A program made the translations under genes and the position numbers. From Plutella xylostella (lineage: Eukaryota > Arthropoda > Insecta > Lepidoptera > Plutellidae), in assembly GCF_932276165.1 (NCBI RefSeq), contig NC_064002.1, positions 10,850,001 through 10,914,000 on the forward strand: DNA of 64,000 nt. The letters run 5' to 3'. The notes below the pieces were generated by a model. It searched no databases. It saw only the letters and a list, made by a program, of their open reading frames with translations, and had not been told where the DNA came from. Of this stretch, positions 22,274 through 33,729 are shown in pieces (within the stretch, counting starts at the first letter, position 1; every line of letters begins with the position of its first letter).

Positions 22274-22353
22274 ATTTCCGCGAGGAGCGGCGCCAGATCC
22301 TGGAGCTGGTGGGGCCGGAGCTGCAGGCCACGTACGATGACCGCTACATCGAG
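22274..22353 (+). CDS. NWD-like gene, exon 2
   Basis: 80 nt between ttttgcag and gtacgt. It completes the aspartate codon split across intron 1 and encodes DFREERRQILELVGPELQAT then YDDRYIE (residues 38-64). 'DFREER..L...V.P.L' is the conserved first helix of the N-terminal region in NWD/NPHP3/TEP1-type proteins. Ends in phase 0. Confidence 0.85.
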
Positions 22354-23875
22354 GTACGTACCACAGTAGAACCTTATCGAAGGTAACAACAGGCTTTCAA
22401 ACATCCTAATGAAACTGAGTTACAGACCAACTATAAAAAAGTTATGGCAATGAAGAGTGCGATTTGGCAAATACTTTTTATCATAATTTAAATACATTTA
22501 GATAAGTTTTAAAATAAAGTAGCGATTGATAATGGCTTTTTGACGGTCTTTAAATAAATATAATAAATCGATGAAATACGGCCTTTAAAAATTTGTTGGG
22601 ATGCACTTCCGTTTTCAAGACTTTATAGTTTTACTCGTAGTGACAATAAAAAAATGAGAAGTGCATTAAAATCTGTCCATCCGTTCAAAAATATTCAGAC
22701 ATTAATATAACGGCCCATAACACTCCTCACTTATTTATTTCCCTGACGTTGAACAAAATTGTTCGTAGCACTGTCGTAGCCAATTTCGTAGCATTGTCGT
22801 AGCAAAGTGCTACGAGCAGCGTCGTCTGGATAACTTATAAACCACAAGGTTATTTTGTGCAGCATAAACCTACATTCGTTAGGTAGGTTTAACCAAACCG
22901 GAGTGAAATAACTTTGAAGTGCCAATGTCTGTATATCAGTTTATTTCACTTTATGTCCGATGCTTTATAACACTTTATTTTATGTTTTGGTTCTTCACGT
23001 GTAAACAAATCAATCCTGTGAGCCATTTTCACGAATGTTTGTGTTTACTAAAAACTTCAAAAGGAAATAGAAGCTTAGACAACTTACTAGTCTAGTTTCA
23101 ATTCAAAACTATAACCGTTTTGAATTAAATTCGAGTCTTTCCTCTGAAATTAAAAAAATAAAAACATCAAAAACCATATTAAAACAAGAAACAAGGATTT
23201 CACATTTATAATATTAGGATATGGATTGCCGTGCTTTCATTACATTTTCCCAAGAACATAGTAACAGCTTCAAACTTCCGCCTATTACCCTAGTCACGTA
23301 AAGAGGGTGGTTCGTAAACTACGTACATTGCCATAAATACAACCTTGTCATACTGCCATGCAACTGTGCAAAGAATACAAACTGAGTCACAATGTTAGCT
23401 TTTATAACCTGGAATGAAAATACAAAGTTAATATGTTTTTTAATGTGTACCTGGTTAGCTAGTATACTGACTTTAGTAGGTAACAACGAGTAGTAGCTAG
23501 TAACTAGACTATTACATTTCATGAACCCACTATTAAATATTTCATGAAGTCAGCAGTTGTATAAGTAATTCAGAGAAAATCCATTATAATTATAAATATA
23601 GATGCTATTGGTATATTTCAAACCTTGTTTGAAACAACCTCCCAAGTACTTTCAGAAAATAATAGCAAAAATAAAACCAGCCAAGTGCGAGTCAGACTCA
23701 AAATCAAAGGGTTCTATTTTATTTAATTAAATTTACACCATTGGAAAAAAGGGTGTTATCACAGACTACTTAGAGATACTACGTATGATGTTTAGCAGTG
23801 CACATTGTTAAACTATTTTGTTAGATACATGTAGATAGGCATTTCAAATGTATATGAGAGAGAGCCTCCCTTATC

Positions 23876-23965
23876 CGAACGGAGAGTAGTTTGTAAAAAT
23901 TGACGTTCATCAGAAAATTTTATATTTTTACGATGAATAAAAAAATTTGAGTTTGAGTTTGTATA
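23876..23965 (+). repeat. LINE 3' end with (TTTGAG)n tail
   Basis: Near-identical over about 60 bp to 22066-22150. It ends TTTGAGTTTGAGTTTG, the short tandem tail of CR1-like elements. Confidence 0.7.
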
Positions 23966-24015
23966 TTATTGTGTCATCCGGCCTGTGGACACTTCTTCGA
24001 CACTTTGAGGCTTTA

Positions 24016-24163
24016 GTGCCAATTTCTCCACTGTCGGTTATCTAACCGACAGGGATTGATTCATAAATTAAACGTCATCTCCATATAAAATTCATGACAG
24101 ATGTGTGAAAAGTGAACCAGTACTCCCTGGTTATGCTCTAACCAAGAATGGAAAAATTGGCAC
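24016..24163. mobile_element. 148-bp MITE with TTA duplication
   Basis: Ends GTGCCAATTTCTCCACTGTC / GTGCCAATTTTTCCATTCTT in inverted orientation. TTA lies at 24013-24015 and 24164-24166. The interior contains CGTCATCTCCATAT, shared with the element at 19455-19762. Confidence 0.7.
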
Positions 24164-25154
24164 TTAAGGTTTGAAAGCTTCGTTTATTATAACCTTAACT
24201 AGACATTCAATATCAATAATTCTAAAGCTCATAATATGTTGCCTCGTTCAGGTTTTAACTCCTGTTGATATATTTTGTGTACGGAACCCTACAAAACAAC
24301 AATAGAAAAGCAGCCGGGCAAATACAGCGAGCAATATTGCAGCGCACATACTTTTACTTTGACACGGAATCTGGTGCAAACACAAAGGATCAAGTTACAA
24401 CTTTGTCGCATTAGGGGCTTACGTGCTCCCTGCAATTACAACTGTTTGTGAACAAACTTTCTGGATCCGGCGGCTTTTTGTGCAAAGGAAATATTCTGTA
24501 GTCTGCACTACGAGAGCAGATCATTCAGAAAACTGATCTCTATTTGTGACATGATGATAGTAATTTATAATAATTATGTAGTAGGTTAATAATTGAATAT
24601 TTAATTGTATTCAATTACTCTTTATGGTAAGTGGGTATCTACGATCATTAACTGTGCATAACTAGTAAATAATTTAAATTAGTAAATATTCTCCATGCGT
24701 CTTATAAATCTGTAAATTACTTATTTGATACTTCGGGGATTACAGTCGTGAGCATATACTGTATGTATGTATGTATTATTTGATGATTGATTTAAAATCT
24801 CCTAAGGAAAAAAAACCGACTCCTAAATTTATATTAAAAGTTCCTCTGACCTGACTACTTGGTCGTTAAAATGAGCTCGTGAAGTCGTGGCTCAGGGACA
24901 GTTTAGACACTTTTATGCTCAACTTATGCCTTCATATTCATATTCATTTATTATTGCAACTACATATATTGACATGTCCTCTGCATTATGCCATAAAGTT
25001 CTGTGCTGTTTTGAAATGAAATGGAACTAAAACGTTACCATCCATTTCCAACTAGTTCAAAGTTGCGCGAGACCCGATATGCCACTGCAAACATTTACTG
25101 TTTTAGTCGTATGTAAAACGAAGTTTGTAGTCGGTGATTTATAATGATGTACAT

Positions 25155-25400
25155 ACTATTATGGTGTAGCGGTTAGTCAGCTAGATCGCTATATAAGTCA
25201 CGGTTTCGATACTCGGGCCAGGTGTTTAAATATTGTTATTTGTACTCGGGTCTATGTAGTGTTATATCTCTAACACGCCTTCCAAACGTGGAGATAATGG
25301 CAATGACCTCTTGTCATGTAGGAGGCTCATATCGTATAGTATTTATTAAGTGGTGTGTGTTATGTACTATGAACCTATATTGAAACATGGGTCTGCCCGG
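25155..25400 (+). mobile_element. Degenerate tRNA-derived SINE
   Basis: TGGTGTAGCGG (A-box-like, about 25162), a decayed B-box region near 25203 and then 'ttgtactcgggtc'. This is the same family as 46417-46670, at lower similarity. Confidence 0.5.
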
Positions 25401-25722
25401 AATAGTGTTAAAATATTGGGATCATTCAATTGGGTTTATTGTGCTTTTATATTTTTAACCTTTTATTCTCGCTCGTTCTAATTTAGTATGAGACTAAATT
25501 TACTAGCTAGTAAACTATTAAGAGGGAAGGTATGTTAAAACATAAACCAAATTCTCTCAAATAGGATGAAAGTGGTAAGTTTGCGGTTGCCAGTACCTTA
25601 CGGAGCGTTATTCTGTATTCAAATGCGATTATGCGGTTCAGGTTCTGGTCAGACATTAATAAACTGTATCTTAAATTATATGTTTTGCTTGCTGTGGGAA
25701 AATATGTGCACCTCCATTATTA

Positions 25723-26796
25723 GTGTTTTATATACCTATTGGGTATGAAGATGATAAAATTAAAACTCTGAAGGACCAAATCGAGACACTTACTATAGAG
25801 CTGAGAACTGCACACGAGGAAATAAGCTCATTAAATTTAGAAAACACAGACCTAAAAAATAATATAGAAAAATTAAAAAAAGATAATGAAATTATGAAAA
25901 AGGTGACTAACAGTCTTAAAAATGATATCACAACCCCGAAGAAAAGAAAAGGCAATAAGGCAAATAACATCTCAGATGGCTCACTGAACAAGTCAAATTC
26001 CTGTTTTACAGGAAAAAAATGTAGTGACAATAGTCAGTCACCGTCACCAGCGGTAAATCACAACTCACCCAATCAAAATAAGGAAACACTAACCTCAAAA
26101 CTTGATGCGCAGACACAAACAAAGTCACAAGAACCGGAACAAAGCTTACCATCACAAATACCTAAAGGCTCAAAACCCTCAACCCGACAGCAGAAGTATC
26201 AATCGAAAAATAAACAGAATGTTTTGATTAAATCAGCCAATAAGACCAATCATATATTGGAAATAAGTGAGGAAAAATTAGGACCGACGTTCAAGATTTG
26301 CCACAACCTGAATACTAATGCAGGAATCAGGGAACTGTTTAAAGATATCGCGGAAAACACTAAACACCTGACTAGAAATGATTTTTGCGTAGTAATGATT
26401 GGAGAAGACGATTTTAAAAAAACAAACGATTATTTTGAACTAGTCCTCTTAATAAGAAATGCTACAAAGCAAATTGAGAACACTAATATCCTAATATGCC
26501 TCCCGACATATAAATATAATGGGTATAAAACTATGTACAATTGGAGAGTAGAGACCTTCAATAATCTACTGTACTTAGATGTATCCACACATAAGCATGT
26601 TTTTTTGATGGACACTAATAAAAATATAAAATATAACTACAATATGTTTTTACAACAAGGACATGTAAATGACGTAGGCATGAACGTAGTATTTGATGAC
26701 ATTAAATACGCATTAAATGACATTATGAACATAAATAATAATTTTGACAATTCTACAACAGACCACATAAATGACCCCGACTTTTTTCGTCAATAA
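25723..26796 (+). CDS. CR1-type ORF1 (coiled coil plus SGNH-like domain), 5'-truncated
   Basis: An open frame with no in-frame ATG at its beginning, so the true N-terminus (often a PHD-type zinc finger in CR1 ORF1) is missing. Residues 10-65 form a coiled coil rich in Leu, Glu and Lys heptads. A basic Ser/Gln/Lys-rich linker (70-180) follows. The C-terminal 170 residues contain FCVVMIGEDDF, ILICLPTYKY and GHVNDVGMNVVFDDI, which read like the strands and the last helix of the SGNH-hydrolase (esterase) fold known in CR1 ORF1 proteins. The usual G-x-N-D and D-x-x-H residues look altered. ORF1 proteins bind the element RNA. The last 26 nt overlap ORF2. Confidence 0.75.
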   Translation: MFYIPIGYEDDKIKTLKDQIETLTIELRTAHEEISSLNLENTDLKNNIEKLKKDNEIMKKVTNSLKNDITTPKKRKGNKANNISDGSLNKSNSCFTGKKCSDNSQSPSPAVNHNSPNQNKETLTSKLDAQTQTKSQEPEQSLPSQIPKGSKPSTRQQKYQSKNKQNVLIKSANKTNHILEISEEKLGPTFKICHNLNTNAGIRELFKDIAENTKHLTRNDFCVVMIGEDDFKKTNDYFELVLLIRNATKQIENTNILICLPTYKYNGYKTMYNWRVETFNNLLYLDVSTHKHVFLMDTNKNIKYNYNMFLQQGHVNDVGMNVVFDDIKYALNDIMNINNNFDNSTTDHINDPDFFRQ

Positions 26797-29700
26797 TTCA
26801 AATAAATCTAATTCTTTTGTACATGATAGCATATCTATATTTCATCAAAATATAGCTGGACTTATAAATAAGTCCGATCTATTAATTGTTCATCTTGAAA
26901 ATCTTAACACTGCAGGAATTGATGTAGACGTTATATGTGCTACTGAATCTTTTGTGCAATTAGGCCAAGAAAAGATGATAAATATTCCAAATTTCCAACT
27001 TGCAGCGAACTTCTCACGTAGCGATGAAAGAAGAGGAGGCACCTGCATTTTCGTTAAAAACTATCACCAATATAAAGAAATTAAAGACGTAGCAAAATTA
27101 TCTGTTTCAGGTGTTATAGAGCTTTGCGCAATAGAGCTCGTAGAACATAGTATAATAATTATATGTGCCTATAGAATACCTAAATCGAAAGAAAAAAAGA
27201 AATATTTAGGGATATTTTATGAAAAATTAGACTGTGTATTGAATAAGTTATGTAAGAAATCAAATAAAAAAATCATCCTTTGTGGAGATTTTAATATTGA
27301 TAGATTGCAAAATAATAATGAGTCTAGACTTTTTCAAAATACCCTCTTGGAGTATGATCTAAAACTAGAGATCAACGAACCTACCCGGCTATCAAGCGGA
27401 ACGTGTATCGATAACTATGCACATAACATTCGTAGGGGCTGTAAAGCCCAAGTACTAGACTATGGGTTATCGGACCACACAGCACAACTGCTATCTATTC
27501 CTGTTAAAAAATATACGAAAATGAAATACTGGTTCGTCAAAAAAAGGGATTTCAGTGAAGAAAATCTTAAACTCTTTAACAAACACATAAAAAAAATGAC
27601 ATTTTCAGAGATGTATTCTCTAAATGAACCAGAGGCAGTATACAGTTCATTCTTAGAGACATTTTTGTTGATTTTTAATCTTTGCTTCCCATTTAAAATC
27701 ATCAAAATATATACAAAAAAGAAGCAGAGATGGATTTCAAAGGGCATACGCAAATGTAGCAGGCGACAAAGAGAACTTCTTTGGAACTACAGAACACAAC
27801 CAACTGAAAGTAATAAAATAAAATTAAAATCTTATTCACAAAGATATAGAAGGGTTATTAAGCTCACACAAAAAGCCCAAAATAATCACTACATCCAAAT
27901 TGCACAAAACAAGTCTAAAGCAACATGGAAAGTCATAAATAGTACTTCAAACTTTCCCAAAGAGGAAATAAAACAGATAAAATTAGATCACAATTTACTT
28001 ACTGACCCAAAGGATATAGCCAATGCTTTTAATAATTATTTTATTGACCAAGTTAAATGCTCTCAAACAAAACCAGCAACACCTAACATACAAAAGGCAT
28101 TCATTACCCAATCTATATTTATGAACCCAGTAAGCTCTGATGCTATAATAAAGATTATCAAAGATTTAAAAAACACGAATAGCGTTGGCTATGATGAGAT
28201 CTCTACTAATGTACTTAAATACGTAGCAGAAACAGTAGCTCCCCACTTAGCATACGTAATTAACGTATGCGTTAGTTACGGAATATATCCGGATAAACTT
28301 AAACCAGTGACTGTACTTCCTATATTTAAAAAAGACAACAGAGAAGAAATGCAGTTTTATAGACCTATAGCACTAATATCAGTAATTTCCAAGGTATTTG
28401 AAAAATATATTTATAATTCTTTGACATCATTTTTTGACAAGCACAATATTATTATAGACGAGCAAAAGGGGTTTCGAAAAAATATGACTATAAATTTAGC
28501 AATTTTTGAATTCTTAAGTAAAGTAATGACATGTATAGATGAAAAAACTCCCGTATGTGCCATATACATGGACTTGACTAAAGCCTTTGACTACGTAAAT
28601 CATAATATATTAATTAGTAAACTGAAATCATACGGTATCAGGGGCAACCTTATTGAACTCATAAAGTCATACTTAAGCAATAGGAAACAATGTACACAAA
28701 TAACCAAAATGTGTCCTAAAACTAAAATGGAAATAAAATACCTTTCGGATAATAGAGAAATACTACATGGAGTTCCTCAGGGCAGTGTACTGGGCCCACT
28801 GTTATTCCTGACTTATATTAATGACCTTCCTAAACATGTTTCCAATCCCATGATCCTTTTCGCAGATGATAGCACTGTCATAATAGAATGCACAGATAAA
28901 CTCAGCTATGAGGAGACAATAAATAAGAACCTGTCAGAAATTATAAACTGGTTAGATGACAATAGCTTGGTAGCTAATCTCGGTAAGACTAAATTGATGA
29001 TGTTTCATCAGAGAAAAACCATTCCTGATGTTACAATAACTTACAACAACCAGCCCGTAAATGAAACACGAGTAACTAAATTTCTAGGTCTTAATATAGA
29101 CAACCAACTAACGTGGAACGATCATGCGAATGATCTTTGTTCAAAGCTCAGTAAACACTCATATATGCTTTTCAGACTGAGAGGTATTGTTAATATGGAT
29201 ACACTTATAATAGCCTATCATGCATATGTGGCATCCACACTTCGTTATGGGATAATTTTTTGGGGCAACTGCACTAAAAAAGATACAATATTTAAAGCGC
29301 AAAAAAGAATTATCAGATCAATGTGTGGTCTTAAAACGACACACAGCTGTAAGCCGTACTTTAAAAAAAATGAAATATTAACTCTTACAAGTCTTTATAT
29401 CTACGAAGTCGCATTATTTGTAAAAACAAATCCTAATCTCTTCATCAAAGCAGCAGATGTACATCACTCCAGTAGAATCCGTTCGATCCATAGGAATAGG
29501 ATATGTATCCAAAGCTCAAAGACTGCTTTAATGAATAAAAGTGTTTTCTGCATGTCACCACTTATCTATAACAAAATACCGAACAGTATTAGAGATTTAG
29601 ACCTAAAATTATTTAAAAGAAAATTATTTAAATTATTGACTGATAAATGCTATTATACGATAACAGAATTTTTTGGAGATACTACAATATAGGTAACGAA

Positions 29701-30036
29701 TGAGATTGACAATGGACTACTCGGTTACAAATTATTTACTTTATGACATTGACTTTTCTAATTACTTACAATCTATTTATTTACTCACCTTAGCTATTAT
29801 TTAATACCTATTTAATTTAAATTTAATTATTGATTGATAATATTGTTAATTGGATACCTTCTTTTGTACATTTGCCTGTTACTATTAGTTTGCATGTATT
29901 AACTAGTGTGCTATATCACTAAATGTTCGTATGCTTAATAAGCAGTACATGGAATGTACCTACTACCAATTGTATAAGATCTCCATTTACCTGTGTACAC
30001 GAATAAAGAGTTTGATTTGATTTGATTTGATTTGAC
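25740..30036 (+). mobile_element. CR1-type LINE, nearly complete, two open ORFs
   Basis: 4.3 kb inserted in intron 2 on the gene's strand. It has ORF1 (to 26796), ORF2 (26771-29692), a 310-bp 3' UTR and a (TTGAT)n tail at 30008-30036. The short tandem tail instead of poly(A) and the ORF1 domain type point to the CR1/L2/Daphne group. ORF1 lacks an in-frame ATG near its start, so the copy is probably truncated inside ORF1. The absence of stops in more than 4 kb indicates a recent insertion. Confidence 0.88.
26771..29692 (+). CDS. CR1-type ORF2 (APE endonuclease and reverse transcriptase)
   Basis: 973 codons, intact. The N-terminal apurinic-type endonuclease has HQNIAGL (N27), ATES (E59), CGDFNID (D173, N175) and SDH (235-236). 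The RT carries motif A YMDLTKAFDYVNH (about 598), GVPQGSVLGPLLFLTYINDL (about 672) and the catalytic FADD (about 695-698). The C-terminal 250 residues are the usual thumb and tail. Together these nick the target and prime reverse transcription there. The start ATG lies inside ORF1 in another frame. All catalytic residues I can identify are present, so this copy may be competent apart from its truncated ORF1. Confidence 0.92.
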   Translation: MTPTFFVNNSNKSNSFVHDSISIFHQNIAGLINKSDLLIVHLENLNTAGIDVDVICATESFVQLGQEKMINIPNFQLAANFSRSDERRGGTCIFVKNYHQYKEIKDVAKLSVSGVIELCAIELVEHSIIIICAYRIPKSKEKKKYLGIFYEKLDCVLNKLCKKSNKKIILCGDFNIDRLQNNNESRLFQNTLLEYDLKLEINEPTRLSSGTCIDNYAHNIRRGCKAQVLDYGLSDHTAQLLSIPVKKYTKMKYWFVKKRDFSEENLKLFNKHIKKMTFSEMYSLNEPEAVYSSFLETFLLIFNLCFPFKIIKIYTKKKQRWISKGIRKCSRRQRELLWNYRTQPTESNKIKLKSYSQRYRRVIKLTQKAQNNHYIQIAQNKSKATWKVINSTSNFPKEEIKQIKLDHNLLTDPKDIANAFNNYFIDQVKCSQTKPATPNIQKAFITQSIFMNPVSSDAIIKIIKDLKNTNSVGYDEISTNVLKYVAETVAPHLAYVINVCVSYGIYPDKLKPVTVLPIFKKDNREEMQFYRPIALISVISKVFEKYIYNSLTSFFDKHNIIIDEQKGFRKNMTINLAIFEFLSKVMTCIDEKTPVCAIYMDLTKAFDYVNHNILISKLKSYGIRGNLIELIKSYLSNRKQCTQITKMCPKTKMEIKYLSDNREILHGVPQGSVLGPLLFLTYINDLPKHVSNPMILFADDSTVIIECTDKLSYEETINKNLSEIINWLDDNSLVANLGKTKLMMFHQRKTIPDVTITYNNQPVNETRVTKFLGLNIDNQLTWNDHANDLCSKLSKHSYMLFRLRGIVNMDTLIIAYHAYVASTLRYGIIFWGNCTKKDTIFKAQKRIIRSMCGLKTTHSCKPYFKKNEILTLTSLYIYEVALFVKTNPNLFIKAADVHHSSRIRSIHRNRICIQSSKTALMNKSVFCMSPLIYNKIPNSIRDLDLKLFKRKLFKLLTDKCYYTITEFFGDTTI

Positions 30037-30419
30037 ATATATTATTAAGTTTTTTTTTGTATTATACTTAGGTCATATCTACCTAAACAAAGAAATTATT
30101 TTTTATTTAAATTGAATCTTTGTAAGTTTTCTCTCTACATTAAATATGAATAGGTTATACTATAATTTTATTCTGCGCATCTCTATACGGCACTTTAATG
30201 CTGAATAATAGGTAGTTGTTGACGGTTTAAACCTGAAACTTTGCTCTCAGTTGTAACGGGTTACCAAATGTGTGAAGTTCTGTTGTGTAATGGTGTAGTT
30301 TGTTCGGTTTAGGATACTTGAGTATCTCCTTTGTGTGGTTTTACGGTATGCAGGTATAATGAAGGTACAGCTTCACAGAAAAAAAAATAATGGACCCAAT
30401 TTAGAATTCAATTATTATT

Positions 30420-30530
30420 ATTAAATTATTTATTGCACAAAGTACATGGGTACAAAGGCGAACTTAATGCTAGCAGCATTTTCTACCAGTCAACCTTTGG
30501 TGATGTTGGAAAAGTGTGTTCTAAACATTA
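30420..30530 (-). repeat. Reversed LINE 3' end fragment
   Basis: A (TTA)n run, then TTTATTGCACAAAGTACATG and 'ggtacaaaggcgaactta', and 'accagtcaacctttgg': the reverse-complement style of lepidopteran LINE 3' ends. Non-coding. Confidence 0.5.
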
Positions 30531-30715
30531 AAATCTAATTTGTATTGACTTTTTAAACTAATCGAGTTTAACATTTCAGATGTATTTATATAAATTAATT
30601 TGTTACAGTAACCCAATATCAAGTCCAATTAGCGATGTAAAATATCCATGTGAAAAGTAATTAGGTAAACAAACTTTATTAAGTACCTTTGTGTATTAAT
30701 TAACTTGCGTACAGA

Positions 30716-30785
30716 TTACCGGATGGCCCAGTGGTTTTAACGTTTTGCTGTAGGTCCTAGGTTCAATTACTGTCCCGGACTATAT
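30716..30785 (+). mobile_element. Degenerate tRNA-like SINE head
   Basis: GGATGGCCCAGTGGTTTTAA (A-box-like) and GGTTCAATTACTG (B-box-like) are spaced as in a tRNA, but the stems do not pair. This is an old SINE remnant. Confidence 0.45.
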
Positions 30786-31934
30786 GATTACGCACCCACG
30801 TGAAGACTTGCATTTCGACTACAATGCCACAGATAAAAAAACGAAAATATGTTTTTTATATTGTATTATATCTAATACTTATCAATCAATGCTAACCTGT
30901 AAAAGTAAAAAACAACAAACGAGGAATCCAGAGAACGCTGTAACAAATTGCCTTTCTACAGCCATCAACGGCTCACGCTGATATATCACAGAAGTTTCTT
31001 GATAAATGCTCAACTATTCGCAGCAGCAAACTCGAGTATCAATAGAATAGAGCTGGTAATTTATAGCACTAGTTCCGTGAACGGGAAGGCTGTTGTAAAG
31101 TGGTAATAAGCTTACGAGTTTGCGTGGAAAAGAAGACTTGTTTTTTTATGGGACATACAATAAAGTTTTGTAATCATCCGTGTTATCAGCTTTTTATCAC
31201 CAATGTGTAGTATAAAACACTCAAGAGCATTGAAAAAGTTCCACCCGCCATTATCGTTCCATGTCATGGAACTTTGTCATTGCTCGTGAGTATAACATTT
31301 TGGTGAAACAGTCCGCTAATCCGCTAACACGTCTGTCTCGCGTTTTCAGGATTTCCATAGACTATACCTCAGCGTAGACATTTGGATAGAGTTTCAAAAA
31401 TAGAACCCACAAACCGAAATTGAAATCCATTTCAAAGCCACCTGTTTCTGTGCCAAGGTACAGTTGGCGTACTAAATAAATATAAACTTAGACTTATGGA
31501 ATTTATGTTATATTTACCAGCTATTTATTTATTTATTGTTTCACCAGCAGAATAACACACAGGCAACTTATTAAAAACTAAAACACAAAAAGGCTATCTA
31601 TTATTATACTCAATTATTGCTTGTTTATAGCAATCACATAATATATTATTTTACATTTAAAAAATCGATCTTTACGTCATCATTATCATATTGGTACTAT
31701 CCAACAACGGCTTCTGTCAGATCGTTATCAAACTATTGCTTGATTTTTGTCATCCCCAGTCATCGGTACAGTGGGTGGGAAGATGTCCCATGCTGTATTT
31801 TCCTGTTCAAGGCCTTCACTCATCTACATCTACAGTAGTCAGTTCCCTGGTGCCCTGACTTATTAATTTATCGTATGGCTTGATAAATATAAACTGCATT
31901 CATTCACACTTGGCACAAAAGTCAAATAATCTTA

Positions 31935-32483
31935 GGGCGAATTCGTCCAAACATCATCTTACACGAGAATAACTATACCGGAATAAAATTTATACGCGAG
32001 TAAATATCTAGGATAAGTACATTTGCATTCTACCAAGTTATACCATGATTAATTCAATGAACGAGGAACGAAACTGTAATGCAACTAAAATAAAAATAGT
32101 TGCGTTTCAAAGCATGCAATAGAAATGACATGCCAACTTAGTTTGAATGGATTATAATAGTATGAAATTGTTTATGTTTTAATATTTTATTCGCTGTTGT
32201 TATTTTGAGAATTTGCCTATTAACTTACTTTTGTTTATGTTTTGACAGATGTGCTTATATGTCATTATGACGGTTTTCTAATCAGCTGATGTGCCGCCGC
32301 CATTACAAAATTACTCTCGGATAAGCTCGTTACACGGTCAATTTTGGCGGTATAACATTTTATTCTTGGGATAAGCTACTTATCTTGGTTTCGGGTTTGG
32401 TAGAATGCAAAATCGGCTTACTCGCGAGTAACTGGTAGTTTACTCGTGAGTAAAAAGTTACTCGACGTTAGTCGAATCCACCC
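31935..32483. mobile_element. 549-bp TIR element with TTA duplication
   Basis: Left end GGGCGAATTCGTCCAAACAT and right end (reverse complement) GGGTGGATTCGACTAACGTC, with CGCGAGTAA motifs inside both arms (about 31995 and 32421). TTA occurs at 31932-31934 and 32484-32486. GGG ends with a TTA duplication fit a PIF/Harbinger-type non-autonomous element. No transposase is encoded. Confidence 0.7.
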
Positions 32484-33116
32484 TTAGTGTGTGTTAATGC
32501 AGTATACTTACTTTTAACGTTGTTTTTAACCGAATTCGAAAAAAGGAGGAGGTTCTCAATTCGTCTGTATGTATGTTTTTTTTCTAACTGTTCCCTGGTA
32601 CATGGCAGCAAATTGTAAAGCAGCGAGAACTCTTTCACAGTACACCCAGAACTGGATGTGGCTCCCACGCGCTGTGTGTGTTTGGAAAAACTCGGGATTA
32701 CGTCGAACGAATATTTTGTTTTGACCCCGTGTTTTAGATTTTAGCTTGTAAGCTATGTATGTAGTGTAGATAGATAGGATGAATCCTGGGTTGTTTGGTC
32801 TCCATTTGGAGTTATTTTGAAGAATAAAATATGGGTGCTAATTGTCTCGCTTGTGAAGCACTCATTACCCCTTCGGGAATTACAACTGGGAGCATATACA
32901 GGGTGGACAGATAAGATTGGCTCTGGAGGTAAACTACCTTCAAGTTAGCTTATTTCACTTATTTTACTTTAATTTTTTCAATGAAACAATATCACTCTTA
33001 GTTATTTGTAGATTATAAAATGACATGAGCAGTCAATCATCCAGCAGCTTCACAAATACATTCTCGCATTGCGATATTACCATCACCTTCACAAATACAT
33101 GCTTGTATTTCCGCAG

Positions 33117-33239
33117 ATCGAATTCGTGGACATGCACTACGGCACCGACGGCGGCGACGAGACCAACCCCGCGCTGCTGCGCCACCACCTCAATGAGCTG
33201 CGCTGCTGCCACCGCACCTCCAAGGCAGGGTACTTCCTG
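33117..33239 (+). CDS. NWD-like gene, exon 3
   Basis: 41 codons in phase 0-0 between ttccgcag and gtgagt, residues 65-105. The sequence IEFVDMHYGTDGGDETNPAL, then LRHHLNELRCC and KAGYFL, matches the 'v.DmrwGv..e.....e.cl.ei..c......f' region shared by NWD1, NWD2, TEP1 and NPHP3. Just upstream, TTCACAAATACAT is repeated (33049 and 33088). Confidence 0.88.
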
Positions 33240-33559
33240 GTGAGTAGATCAGCCAGTATACCTAATAGTGTTGCTGCTACAGACTTGCTTATAGCGTAAC
33301 TGGCACATGGCGTAAGGCCGCGTCTACGGCTATATAGGGTGCGGAGCGCGGAGTAGGCAGAGCGGGCGCGACACAAGACGTGACAAAAAATTTGCTGTGC
33401 GATCTCTCACATCACAGTACAAGTTTGCGTTTGCGCGTCTTTCATCCCTTTCTACTAATGCAGCTCTACCTACATACCTCTGTAATATTGGTCAACGACA
33501 CGATAAAAAATGGAATTAAACAAAAGATAATCAATTGAACATAATAATTTATCCCACAG

Positions 33560-33729
33560 TGCCTAATCGGTGGAGACCCGTCATCATACCACCCGGTGCT
33601 CCCGTTCACAATACCAGCTGATGTCTTCGAGCAGCTGGTGCCAGGGGACTCCCCTCATGCTGCCCTGGTCAAGGAACACTATAGGCTGAACGGAGATGGC
33701 AGCTATCATCTGGAGGGCGATGAGAAATG
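33560..33729 (+). CDS. NWD-like gene, exon 4
   Basis: 170 nt after cccacag. Residues 106-161 begin CLIGGDPSSYHPVLPFTIPA, corresponding to the 'F.G.kYG.rPiP..i' strand of the family. It continues VFEQLVPGDSP and LVKEHYRLNGDGSYHLEGDE, in place of the 'WY.rDeN..P..Y.L' part. It ends TG|gtgagt, and the Trp codon is completed by exon 5. Confidence 0.88.

Larger units (their letters stand above)
23677..24292 (-). repeat. Reversed copy of the GGTTCCGTA...CTTGGCCGG repeat, with nested insertions
   Basis: The left edge GCCAAGTGCGAGTCAGACTC and right edge TGTGTACGGAACCCTAC are the two ends of the family seen intact at 13547-14117. Between them lie a LINE 3' remnant (23876-23965) and a TTA-flanked MITE (24016-24163). 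The intervening sequence is diverged, so treating the span as one element is an inference from its ends. Confidence 0.5.

Noticed and set aside
25566..25748. 60-codon ORF upstream of the CR1-type element
   Set aside because: No homology, runs into the element boundary, low-complexity hydrophobic.
33025..33299. + strand ORFs overlapping exon 3 in other frames
   Set aside because: Only the phase-0 reading joins exons 2 and 4 and matches the NWD-type N-terminal region.
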